Of a stretch of 5,977 nucleotides of DNA, positions 1 through 5,977 are shown piece after piece. Within the stretch, counting starts at the first letter, position 1. Every line of letters starts with the position of its first letter. The DNA is from an uncultured Actinomycetes bacterium (GTDB lineage: Bacteria > Actinomycetota > Actinomycetes > Nanopelagicales > Nanopelagicaceae). The translations under genes were made by a program, and so were the position numbers. Under the pieces are notes generated by a model. The model saw only the letters and a program-made list of their open reading frames with translations, was not told the origin of the DNA and made no database searches. The stretch lies in contig CAJAFH010000131.1 of the NCBI GenBank assembly GCA_903939005.1, positions 1 to 5,977 of the forward strand, read 5' to 3'.

Positions 1-1264
1 CTCTCGGTGAATCTGTTTCTGAAGGCACTGTTACACGTTGGTTAAAGAATGTTGGCGACTCCGTTGCAGTTGATGAAGCGCTACTTGAAGTTTCTACTGA
101 CAAAGTTGATACTGAAATTCCTTCACCTGTTGCTGGCATCTTGCTCGCAATTGATGTTCCGATCGACACCACTGTTGCAGTAGGTGCCCGTTTAGCTTTA
201 ATCGGTGCATCTGGTTCTGCACCAGTTGCTGCTCCAGTAGTTGCAGCGGTTGTGACTCCCCCACCTGCTGCGCCAGTCGTAGCCGCGCCGGTAGTTGCTG
301 CACCTGCTGCGCCGGTTGCAGTTTCAGCACCTATTTCACAACCAGCTGATGCTTATGTAACTCCACTTGTTCGCAAGTTAGCTTCTGAACTTGGTGTAAA
401 CCTTGCCTCTGTTAAGGGCACCGGTATTGGTGGCCGAATTCGTCGTGAAGATGTCGAACTTGCAGCTCCTAAGAAATCTGCGCCAGTTGCAGCCGCACCA
501 GTCAGTTCAGCTCCTCGCACATCAGCGCCAGCTATTGCGGTATCGCCTCTTCGCGGAACCACTGTGACAATGTCACGTCTGCGCAAAGTTATCGCAGCTC
601 GCATGGTTGAATCGCTACAGGTTAGCGCGCAGTTAACAACTGTTATCGAAGTTGATGTTACAAAGATTGCTCGTCTGCGCGATAAGTCAAAAGCAAGTTT
701 TGAAGCACGTGAAGGCGTCAAGCTTTCCTTCCTTCCATTCTTCGCGGTTGCAACTTGCGAGGCGCTGAAGCAGCACCCAGTTCTTAACTCATCTGTCGAA
801 GGTGACCAAATTACTTATCATGGTGCTGAGCATCTTGGTATCGCAGTTGATACTGAGCGCGGTTTATTAGTGCCAGTTATTTCCAATGCTGGCGATCTAA
901 ATATGGGTGGCATTGCTCGTAAGATTTCAGATCTTGCTGCACGCACTCGCGATAACAAAGTAACTCCCGATGAACTCGGCGGCGGAACTTTCACTCTTAC
1001 TAACACTGGCAGCCGTGCGCACTATTTGATACCCCAATCATTAACCAACCACAGGTTGCGATTTTGGGCCTAGGTGCAATCGTTAAGCGTCCGATGGTTG
1101 TTCGCGGTGAAGATGGCGGCGAAACTATTGCGATTCGTTCAATGGTCTACCTTGGTCTCTCATACGATCATCGGGTTGTCGATGGCGCAGATGCAGCACG
1201 CTTCTTAGTGACTTTGAAGGAACGCCTAGAAGGTGGCGCTTTCGAATCAGACTTAGGACTTTAA
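1..1264 (+). CDS. sucB: Dihydrolipoamide acyltransferase, E2 of 2-oxoacid dehydrogenase (5'-partial, frameshifted)
   Basis: This is the E2 core of a pyruvate/2-oxoglutarate dehydrogenase complex; it passes an acyl group from a lipoyl-lysine to CoA in the cytoplasm. Codons run from position 3, with the start off the left edge. Visible residues about 1-65 are a lipoyl domain with the motif [13 protein letters not shown]34 (102-104) is the lipoylated lysine. An Ala/Pro/Val linker follows, then a peripheral subunit-binding domain (about 118-153, containing [13 protein letters not shown]) and the catalytic acyltransferase domain (about 181-420). The frame breaks at about 1016/1017: one missing base sends the reading frame to a TAG at 1071-1073. 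Restoring one G gives [20 protein letters not shown] and continues to TAA 1262-1264, including the active-site motif DHRVVDG (H390 at 1169-1171, D394). The restored visible part is 420 residues. Actinobacterial E2s often carry two or more lipoyl domains, so which copy this is cannot be told. sucB versus dlaT/aceF naming is uncertain, because one E2 can serve both complexes in actinobacteria. Confidence 0.93.
219..332 (+). repeat. Ala/Pro/Val-rich interdomain linker (low-complexity, imperfect repeats)
   Basis: Imperfect repeats of units such as APVVAAP encode about 38 residues made almost wholly of Ala, Pro and Val. They lie between the lipoyl domain and the subunit-binding domain of the E2. 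Such flexible linkers are typical of E2 proteins and let the lipoyl arm swing between active sites. The repetitive codons (gcaccagttgct, gcgccggtagtt and similar) also create a long Gln/Leu-rich open frame on the opposite strand, which is not a gene. Confidence 0.8.
1016..1017 (+). other. Frameshift site (one base missing) in the E2 gene
   Basis: Upstream codons are in the frame of position 3 and give [13 protein letters not shown]. Downstream codons that match the family ([12 protein letters not shown], then [13 protein letters not shown]) lie in the frame of position 2. Inserting one G into CGTGCGCACTA, making CGTGGCGCACTA, joins them without loss of any residue. The local sequence shows no slippery heptamer and no homopolymer longer than two, so programmed frameshifting is not supported. 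Confidence 0.9.
1255..1258 (+). promoter_or_regulatory. Ribosome binding site for the TTG-started SDR gene
   Basis: AGGA lies inside the last codons of the E2 gene, 7 nt before the TTG at 1266. It supports that unusual start codon and suggests reinitiation by ribosomes finishing the E2 gene at 1264. Confidence 0.6.
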
Positions 1265-1265
1265 T

Positions 1266-2153
1266 TTGCTGCCGCCACAACGAATTGCCGTCACTGGCGC
1301 ATCTGGCCTGATCGGTAGTTCTTTAGTTGGTTATCTGAAGTCACAAGGTCATACAGTTCAGCGCTTAGTTAGGCGTCCCGCAGTCTCGAGTGAGGAAATC
1401 ACTTGGGATCCAATTGCTGGCACGGTTGATATGGAAGCTCTAGCTGGAATTGATGCAGTAATTCACTTAGCTGGTGCCGGTGTTAGCGATAAGCGATGGA
1501 CCAAGAAATATAAGAGCGAGATTCTAAATTCACGTTTACTCGGCACAACGACAATTGCAAAAGCAGTCGCGATCGTTAAGCCACAAGTATTTATTTCAGC
1601 AAGTGCTATTGGTTGGTATGGCGAGAGCGGTAATCGCGCCGTAATTGAAAGCGATCGAGTTGGTGATGATTTCTTAGCAGCCGTTTGCCGTGAATGGGAA
1701 TCTGCGGCAGACCTTGCTGGCGATGTGCGAACCGTAAAACTTCGTACCGGTTTAGTGCTTGACCCAACTGGTGGCGCATTAGGCAAGATGTTGCCGATCT
1801 TTCGCTTTGGTTTAGGTGGCAAACTCAGTAACGGTAAGCAATGGTGGTCTTGGATTACTTTGCACGACCAGATCCGGGCGATTGCCTTTTTATTGGAGAA
1901 TAAGGTTTCTGGTCCAGTTAATTTAACTTCACCTAACCCAGTTACTAATTCTGAATTTACAGCGGGTCTGGCTCGTGCGATGCACCGTCCGGCACTTTTC
2001 CCAGTTCCAGCTATTGCGCTAAAAATAGTGTTGGGCGGTTTCTCAGCTGAAGTGCTTGGTTCAAAGAAAGTTATGCCACAGGTACTTACCGAAGCTGGCT
2101 TTACTTTCGATTACCCACATATTTCATCAGCGCTCGAAAAGTTAGTTGATTAA
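1266..2153 (+). CDS. TIGR01777-type epimerase / SDR-family NAD(P)-binding protein
   Basis: This 295-residue protein is full length for the YfcH/TIGR01777 family of atypical extended short-chain dehydrogenases; the physiological substrate of the family is not known to me. It starts with a Rossmann nucleotide-binding motif, TGASGLIG (residues 10-17). HLAGAGV (67-73), the family-typical RW (77-78) with SR (89-90), SASAIGWYG (111-119) and the W-I-T-L-H-D segment (196-201) follow. A C-terminal DUF1731-like region (about 245-292) contains VPAIALKIVLG and EVLGSKKVMPQVLTEAGF. The TTG start at 1266 is chosen because it lies directly before the first beta strand, has an AGGA 7 nt upstream, and no better start exists. 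Only one nucleotide separates it from the E2 stop, so the two genes are very probably co-transcribed and translationally coupled. The same E2-SDR order occurs in Mycobacterium tuberculosis (dlaT Rv2215, Rv2216). Its 3' end overlaps the convergent FAD-protein gene by 4 nt. Confidence 0.93.
   Translation: MLPPQRIAVTGASGLIGSSLVGYLKSQGHTVQRLVRRPAVSSEEITWDPIAGTVDMEALAGIDAVIHLAGAGVSDKRWTKKYKSEILNSRLLGTTTIAKAVAIVKPQVFISASAIGWYGESGNRAVIESDRVGDDFLAAVCREWESAADLAGDVRTVKLRTGLVLDPTGGALGKMLPIFRFGLGGKLSNGKQWWSWITLHDQIRAIAFLLENKVSGPVNLTSPNPVTNSEFTAGLARAMHRPALFPVPAIALKIVLGGFSAEVLGSKKVMPQVLTEAGFTFDYPHISSALEKLVD
2150..2153. other. Convergent 4-nt stop-codon overlap
   Basis: The palindrome TTAA provides TAA (2151-2153) for the plus-strand SDR gene and, read from the other strand, TAA (2152-2150) for the FAD-protein gene. 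Two convergent transcription units therefore meet with no intergenic DNA, and no clear hairpin with a T-run is visible on either side. Confidence 0.9.
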
Positions 2154-3316
2154 TTAGCCAACACTGCCATTGCCGCTAATCGTCCGGATTTAAGTGCCCC
2201 ATTTTGCGAAGGACCAACTTGTCCATCCCCTGCCAAATAAATTCCCTCGCGTATGCGACTTTCAATTGGCTGTGTTATTCGCTTAGAACCTATTGGAAGC
2301 GCTGCCGGAATTTCATACTTAGCGATTAACTCCCAATCGCGATTATCGCAGTTATACAACGTTGCTAAATGTCGGCGAACTTCAGATTCAGTAACGCCAA
2401 CATCGGTGGTAGAAGAAACTAAGTTCTTGCCTGTTGGTGCGTATTCAGGAATGAAATTTGAGATTACTAAAGTATTAATGACAGCGCCTCTGTTTTGGCC
2501 GTCGACAATGAGTTGGCCATGTGAGACCGGAGCTTTCGGGGCGCTGTGATACCAAGTTGTGCAGCCAGCAAGTTTGGTCACTGATGTCTGATCAAGTAAC
2601 TGTGCTGAAGTAGTGCTATCGGTTGCCACAATAATTTCATTTGCCGAAATGTGACCTTCGGAAGTAGCAACAAGTCCGGGCTTAATCGAATTTACAGTTA
2701 CTCCCAACCTAAGATCGTTAATTTCATTAGCCATTGACTTAGATAGCGCACCGACCCCACCGCTTGGCAACCCAGGCTTTCCACCAATAAAGGTCTTAAT
2801 AATTTCTAGCCCCGTATCAGCCGAGACATTTGATAAGTCGGTTAGGTAAACGCCGCGCAGGAAAGGCCGAAGCGCCCGGTCAAATGTTTTGCCTAAACCA
2901 GCACTGACTAAATATTCCGCAATCGATTGATCAGCCTTTGGCTTGCCCAGAATTGCTCTAGTCACCGCTAATTTTTCAAAGACAGATCCAGTAGCTAAAT
3001 CAAAGGCTGCGAAGGGATACCGACGCGGATCCCCCAATCGATGTAACTCTTCATCAATTGCTACATTTATCGCCCGATCCGCAAATCTAAAATCTAATTT
3101 GTCCAAGACCTTTAAAGTTACTAATTCAGGATACTTGGCATTAATCAGTTGAAAGCCGCGATCGCAGGTGAAGCCATCGATGGAATCAGTTTGCACTCGT
3201 CCGCCAGCTCGCTCCGCGGCTTCCAGCAAGACAACTTCGCGACCAGCCTTCTGCAATTGAATAGCGGCGTTCATGCCCGCTAATCCAGCGCCAATTACTA
3301 CAACCGGATTACTCAC
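2150..3316 (-). CDS. FAD-dependent amine-oxidase/desaturase-like oxidoreductase
   Basis: This 388-residue flavoprotein belongs to the broad amine oxidase/protoporphyrinogen oxidase/phytoene desaturase superfamily; the substrate is unknown. The N-terminal dinucleotide-binding fold shows VVVIGAGLAG (residues 5-14), an acidic ribose-binding residue E32 and the GGR motif (38-40). DRGFQ (52-56) follows closely, a feature of a subgroup usually annotated only as NAD(P)/FAD-dependent oxidoreductase. A central PSGGVGAL (184-191) and a C-terminal FAD-contacting stretch YLAGDGQVG (360-368) complete the picture. At 388 residues it is shorter than typical monoamine oxidases (about 450 or more). There is no obvious signal peptide or membrane segment, so it is probably cytoplasmic or peripherally membrane-associated. 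Translation starts at GTG (3316-3314), which overlaps the TAA of the upstream Gfo/Idh gene. It is the last gene of the minus-strand unit. Family assignment is firm; specific function is not. Confidence 0.9.
   Translation of the reverse strand: MSNPVVVIGAGLAGMNAAIQLQKAGREVVLLEAAERAGGRVQTDSIDGFTCDRGFQLINAKYPELVTLKVLDKLDFRFADRAINVAIDEELHRLGDPRRYPFAAFDLATGSVFEKLAVTRAILGKPKADQSIAEYLVSAGLGKTFDRALRPFLRGVYLTDLSNVSADTGLEIIKTFIGGKPGLPSGGVGALSKSMANEINDLRLGVTVNSIKPGLVATSEGHISANEIIVATDSTTSAQLLDQTSVTKLAGCTTWYHSAPKAPVSHGQLIVDGQNRGAVINTLVISNFIPEYAPTGKNLVSSTTDVGVTESEVRRHLATLYNCDNRDWELIAKYEIPAALPIGSKRITQPIESRIREGIYLAGDGQVGPSQNGALKSGRLAAMAVLAN
3309..3316 (-). other. 8-nt gene overlap with GTG restart (translational coupling)
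   Basis: Read on the minus strand the bases are GTGAGTAA: GTG opens the FAD-protein gene and TAA, in another frame, closes the Gfo/Idh gene. The 20 nt upstream of the GTG contain no convincing Shine-Dalgarno sequence, so initiation probably depends on ribosomes arriving from the upstream gene. Confidence 0.75.
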
Positions 3317-4325
3317 GAAAATTCAGTTCGCGCGCTTTATCTATAATTGTTGCGACGGCAATTATTTCATCCTTACTGACAGGCCATTGATTTGTGCCCG
3401 CGATAGCGCCAGCGACTAAAGCGTAAAAGCGAGCATAGTTTCCATCTTCAACTTTTAGATCACTAACTAAATCGCCCCGAATTATTCGAGCTTCTGACTT
3501 AGTTGAAACATCCCACTTGCCATCGTGCGGTACTTTGCCGGCTCGCAATAGCGCTTCCTGCGGGTCAAGTTCGCCAATAACCAATGCTCCGTTTGTTCCC
3601 ATCAGTCGGATACGCGGTCCGGGAGCTCCGACAATGGAACTGGTCGAAAGATAGGAATCAACCCCGCTGTCATGTTTTAGGACTAAAACCACATCATCAT
3701 CAGATGCGCCACGGATACTGCGCACACTTGCTGAAATCAATTCAGCTGGGCCAAACCAATCAAGTGCTGTTGAAACTAAATGTGATTGCAGATCAAGGAG
3801 TAATCCCCCACCTTCTTCGGCACTGCTTTGCTCGCGCCAAGATTGCGCAGCTAAATCAGGGCGGTAACGTTCAAAGCGGGAATCGATTCGAAAAACTTTT
3901 CCGATTTCGTTATCTTGAATAACTCGTTTGATAGTCAGCGAATCTGAATCGAAAAGGCGATTATAAAAAGCAGTTACCGGAACACCGGTGTCATCAGATG
4001 CTTTTAGAATTTCCAGAGTTTCAGTCAAATTTCGGCCCATTGGCTTATCAACGACTGTAGGAACTCCTGCATGCAGTGCAGCGATGGCTTGCTCAACATG
4101 AACTGAATTAACTGATGCGATGACAACGAGATCCAAGTCATGTGCCAGAAGTTCTGACATTTCCGAGACGACGATCGCATCTGGAAAATCGGTATGCACA
4201 TGATCAATTCGTTCTGAGTTTGTAGTTAGAACTACCACTAACTCAAGGCCGCAACCTTTAAATAGTGGAGCGTGAAAAGTACGGCCAGCTAAACCGTAAC
4301 CAGCCAGACCTACTCGTAGTGCCAT
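3309..4325 (-). CDS. Gfo/Idh/MocA-family NAD(P)-dependent oxidoreductase
   Basis: This 338-residue protein, the usual length for the family, probably oxidises a sugar, inositol or related polyol with NAD(P); the substrate cannot be read from sequence. The N-terminal Rossmann motif GLAGYGLAGRTFHAPL (residues 6-21) resembles the YdgJ/scyllo-inositol-dehydrogenase-like branch. DKP (93-95) carries the conserved catalytic-site lysine K94, and FYNRLFDSD (120-128) begins the C-terminal domain. GGGLLLDLQSHL (172-183) holds the D-X3-H pair D178/H182 known from inositol dehydrogenases. The position three residues after H182, often Asp in this family (HLxD), is Ser185 here. No signal peptide is visible, so it is cytoplasmic. 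It starts at ATG (4325-4323), 5 nt after a GGAG, and lies 19 nt downstream of the MMPL stop, which implies one operon. The downstream FAD protein overlaps its stop by 8 nt. Confidence 0.93.
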   Translation of the reverse strand: MALRVGLAGYGLAGRTFHAPLFKGCGLELVVVLTTNSERIDHVHTDFPDAIVVSEMSELLAHDLDLVVIASVNSVHVEQAIAALHAGVPTVVDKPMGRNLTETLEILKASDDTGVPVTAFYNRLFDSDSLTIKRVIQDNEIGKVFRIDSRFERYRPDLAAQSWREQSSAEEGGGLLLDLQSHLVSTALDWFGPAELISASVRSIRGASDDDVVLVLKHDSGVDSYLSTSSIVGAPGPRIRLMGTNGALVIGELDPQEALLRAGKVPHDGKWDVSTKSEARIIRGDLVSDLKVEDGNYARFYALVAGAIAGTNQWPVSKDEIIAVATIIDKARELNFRE

Positions 4326-4330
4326 GAAAA

Positions 4331-4334
4331 CTCC
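4331..4334 (-). promoter_or_regulatory. Ribosome binding site for the Gfo/Idh/MocA gene
   Basis: On the minus strand GGAG is followed by the 5-nt spacer TTTTC and then ATG at 4325. This is the clearest Shine-Dalgarno in the window and fixes the start of the dehydrogenase gene. It sits inside the 19-nt gap after the MMPL stop, leaving no room for a separate promoter in the gap itself. Confidence 0.7.
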
Positions 4335-4344
4335 GAGCTAATAA

Positions 4345-5977
4345 CTAGTCAACTGATTTAGATAACTTAGATGGCCACCATACCTTAGGGCCGATTTCAT
4401 GGACCAGAGCTGGCACGAGAATCGAACGCACAATGATGGTGTCTAGGAGAACTCCGAATGCAACAGCAAAGCCGAGTTCGGCCAGGAACACTAGAGGCAG
4501 AATGCCTAGTACGCCAAAGGTTGCAGCTAACACAATGCCAGCAGAAGTAATGACCGAACCAGTAACAGTTAGCCCCTTGATGACGCCTTTTCGAGTACCC
4601 AACTTGCCCGCTTCTTCGCGCACGCGAGTCATTAGGAAGATGTTGTAATCAATGCCGAGTGCAACCAAGAAGATGAAAGCAAACAATGGGAATGACGCAT
4701 CTCCTCCGGCAAAGCCAAAGATGTGATTGAACACGAGCGCACAAACTCCAAGTGTTGCAAAGTAGGAAAGAACTACTGTTCCAAGTAACAACACGGCGCT
4801 TACGAGGCTGCGAAGTAGTAGACCCAAAATTATGGTGATCAAAAGCAGTACTACGGGAATCACTGTTCGATTATCGTGACGAGCCGCAACATCAGTATCA
4901 AAGAAGACCGCTGTTGTGCCACCTACTACGATTGATTTATCAACGCTCTTAACTGCCTCGCGGATAGCTGGAATTCGATCGCGTGATTCTCTTGAATCTG
5001 GCGCTGTCGAAAGCGTGACATTTAGAATTGAAAGCCCATTCTTTACGATCACTCCGCCAGCATTCGCTTCAGGGGCTACCGCAGTAACGCCTTCGACGCT
5101 TTCTAATTTGGCCGAAACAGCGGGGATGAGTTCATTCTTTAAAATAACCTTGGTTGGATCTCCTTCGCCACCGGGGAAATGGTTCAGCAGCAATTTTTGA
5201 CCAACTACAGATTCTGGATTTCCAGTAAAGCTTTCCGAAGTTGAAAGTCCATCAGTTTTTAGCGTCGTTGAGAATCCAGCCAACACAACTAGCAAAAGTC
5301 CAGTAAAGACCCAAGCTCTACGTGGTCTGCGCTCGACTAAATTTCCTACCTTCGCCCAAGTGCCAGTTAATTGACTATCAACATCATCAAAACGTGGAAT
5401 TCGTGGCCAGAAAATCCAGCGACCAAATAGAACCAGAAAAGCCGGCAGTAATGTGACCATAGTAATTACCGCAACAACAACACCGATGGCACCAATTGGG
5501 CCAAGTCCGCGGTTGCCTGATAAATCACTTAGCAATAGAACTAATAGACCTAAAGCAACAGTTGATCCTGAAGCCACGATCGGTTCGAAGGTGCCTCTAT
5601 AAGCTGCTCGCATTGCGGCAACTGGTTTTGCATGATGGTGCAGTTCTTCTCGATATCTAGAAATTAGAAGTAACGCATAATCGGTACCGGCACCTAACAC
5701 CAGCACTGAGAGGATTCCTTGCGATTGGCCATTCACATCAATAACGTCATTTTTGGCCAGCAAATAAATAATTCCACCCGCGGTAGAGAGTGCGAAAACG
5801 GCTGAAAGTAACGGCAGAAACCACAAAATTGGTGAGCGATAAACAATAATCAAAATAAATGCGACAACACCAAGTGTTGTTAATAGTAGGGTTGAATCAA
5901 GATCTCCGAATGCACCGAATAGATCACCGATTAAGCCACCGGCTCCAGTTACATATGAATCAAAGCCAAGGTCTTTA
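4345..5977 (-). CDS. MMPL/RND-superfamily transporter (5'-partial)
   Basis: This proton-driven inner-membrane exporter belongs to the MMPL family and resembles the ActII-3/YdfJ type. The open frame runs from the window edge (first full codon 5976-5974) to TAG 4347-4345, giving 543 visible residues; relatives of about 700 residues imply roughly 150-200 N-terminal residues are missing. A TTG at 5853 lies inside a membrane helix with conserved coding sequence upstream, so it is not the start. Visible segments are the end of the first periplasmic domain, then TM2-TM6 with GAGTDYALLLISRYREE (from residue 95; D99, Y100), a cytoplasmic stretch, TM7, a second periplasmic domain (about 241-369) and TM8-TM12 with ALGIDYNIFLMTRVREE (D443, Y444). 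The paired Asp-Tyr motifs in TM4 and TM10 are the proton relay of MMPL proteins. Substrate (lipid, pigment or drug) is unknown. It is the first visible gene of the minus-strand unit, whose promoter lies off the right edge. Confidence 0.94.
   Translation of the reverse strand, partial: KDLGFDSYVTGAGGLIGDLFGAFGDLDSTLLLTTLGVVAFILIIVYRSPILWFLPLLSAVFALSTAGGIIYLLAKNDVIDVNGQSQGILSVLVLGAGTDYALLLISRYREELHHHAKPVAAMRAAYRGTFEPIVASGSTVALGLLVLLLSDLSGNRGLGPIGAIGVVVAVITMVTLLPAFLVLFGRWIFWPRIPRFDDVDSQLTGTWAKVGNLVERRPRRAWVFTGLLLVVLAGFSTTLKTDGLSTSESFTGNPESVVGQKLLLNHFPGGEGDPTKVILKNELIPAVSAKLESVEGVTAVAPEANAGGVIVKNGLSILNVTLSTAPDSRESRDRIPAIREAVKSVDKSIVVGGTTAVFFDTDVAARHDNRTVIPVVLLLITIILGLLLRSLVSAVLLLGTVVLSYFATLGVCALVFNHIFGFAGGDASFPLFAFIFLVALGIDYNIFLMTRVREEAGKLGTRKGVIKGLTVTGSVITSAGIVLAATFGVLGILPLVFLAELGFAVAFGVLLDTIIVRSILVPALVHEIGPKVWWPSKLSKSVD

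Noticed and set aside
94..330. Minus-strand Gln/Leu-rich open frame of 78 codons
   Set aside because: It is the antisense shadow of the E2 lipoyl domain and its Ala/Pro/Val linker; its composition comes from the repetitive sense codons.
353..721. Minus-strand open frame of 122 codons inside the E2 gene
   Set aside because: It is antisense to well-conserved subunit-binding and catalytic domain sequence, with no recognisable protein features.
1000..1030. Programmed ribosomal frameshift in the E2 gene
   Set aside because: There is no slippery heptamer or long homopolymer, no evident downstream stimulatory structure, and E2 genes are not known to use this mechanism.
1064..1264. Separate 66-codon plus-strand gene
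   Set aside because: It is the C-terminal end of the E2 acyltransferase in the shifted frame; family similarity continues upstream of its ATG to the frameshift at about 1016.
1463..1822. Minus-strand open frame of 119 codons within the SDR gene
   Set aside because: It is antisense to the conserved SDR core and lacks a plausible ribosome binding site or domain.
2141..2162. Imperfect inverted repeat at the convergent junction as a bidirectional terminator
   Set aside because: The pairing needs mismatches and G-U wobbles, is AT-rich, leaves almost no loop and has no T-run.
4025..4207. Minus-strand 60-codon open frame within the Gfo/Idh gene
   Set aside because: It lies in another frame of the same strand over the conserved Rossmann domain and has no features of its own.
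5851..5853. TTG at 5853 as the start of the MMPL gene
   Set aside because: The frame stays open to the window edge, and the 41 upstream codons encode a glycine-rich periplasmic end and the start of a membrane helix typical of MMPL proteins.

Overview
The window reads as part of a chromosome from a low-to-moderate-GC actinobacterium, plausibly a streamlined free-living lineage such as the freshwater Nanopelagicales (acI). This is an inference with moderate confidence. It rests on three things: an actinobacterial-style dihydrolipoamide acyltransferase followed immediately by a TIGR01777-type SDR protein (the order I know from mycobacteria), an MMPL/RND transporter of the type common in actinobacteria, and very tight packing with overlapping genes and almost no spacers.

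Layout. The left part (1-2153, + strand) holds the 3' portion of a 2-oxoacid dehydrogenase E2 gene (sucB/dlaT type) whose start lies off the left edge. One nucleotide after it comes a TTG-started NAD(P)-binding epimerase-like protein. The right part (2150-5977, - strand) is one compact unit read right to left: an MMPL transporter cut by the right edge, a Gfo/Idh/MocA-family dehydrogenase 19 nt downstream, and an FAD-dependent amine-oxidase/desaturase-like protein whose GTG start overlaps the preceding stop by 8 nt. The two blocks converge and overlap by 4 nt at 2150-2153, where the palindrome TTAA supplies stop codons on both strands. No intergenic stretch exceeds 20 nt, so there is no room for RNA genes, CRISPR arrays or mobile elements, and I see none.

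Function. The E2 belongs to central carbon metabolism (pyruvate and/or 2-oxoglutarate dehydrogenase). Its SDR neighbour is conserved but of unknown substrate. The minus-strand trio joins an exporter with two redox enzymes. Co-transcription is likely, but a shared pathway is only a guess.

The most notable observation is a one-base frameshift in the E2 gene at about 1016/1017. It separates the lipoyl and binding domains from the catalytic His-Asp motif, and both sides are otherwise perfectly conserved in character. A sequencing or assembly error is the most likely cause. Nothing here looks like a previously undescribed system; the window is mostly ordinary housekeeping and accessory metabolism.
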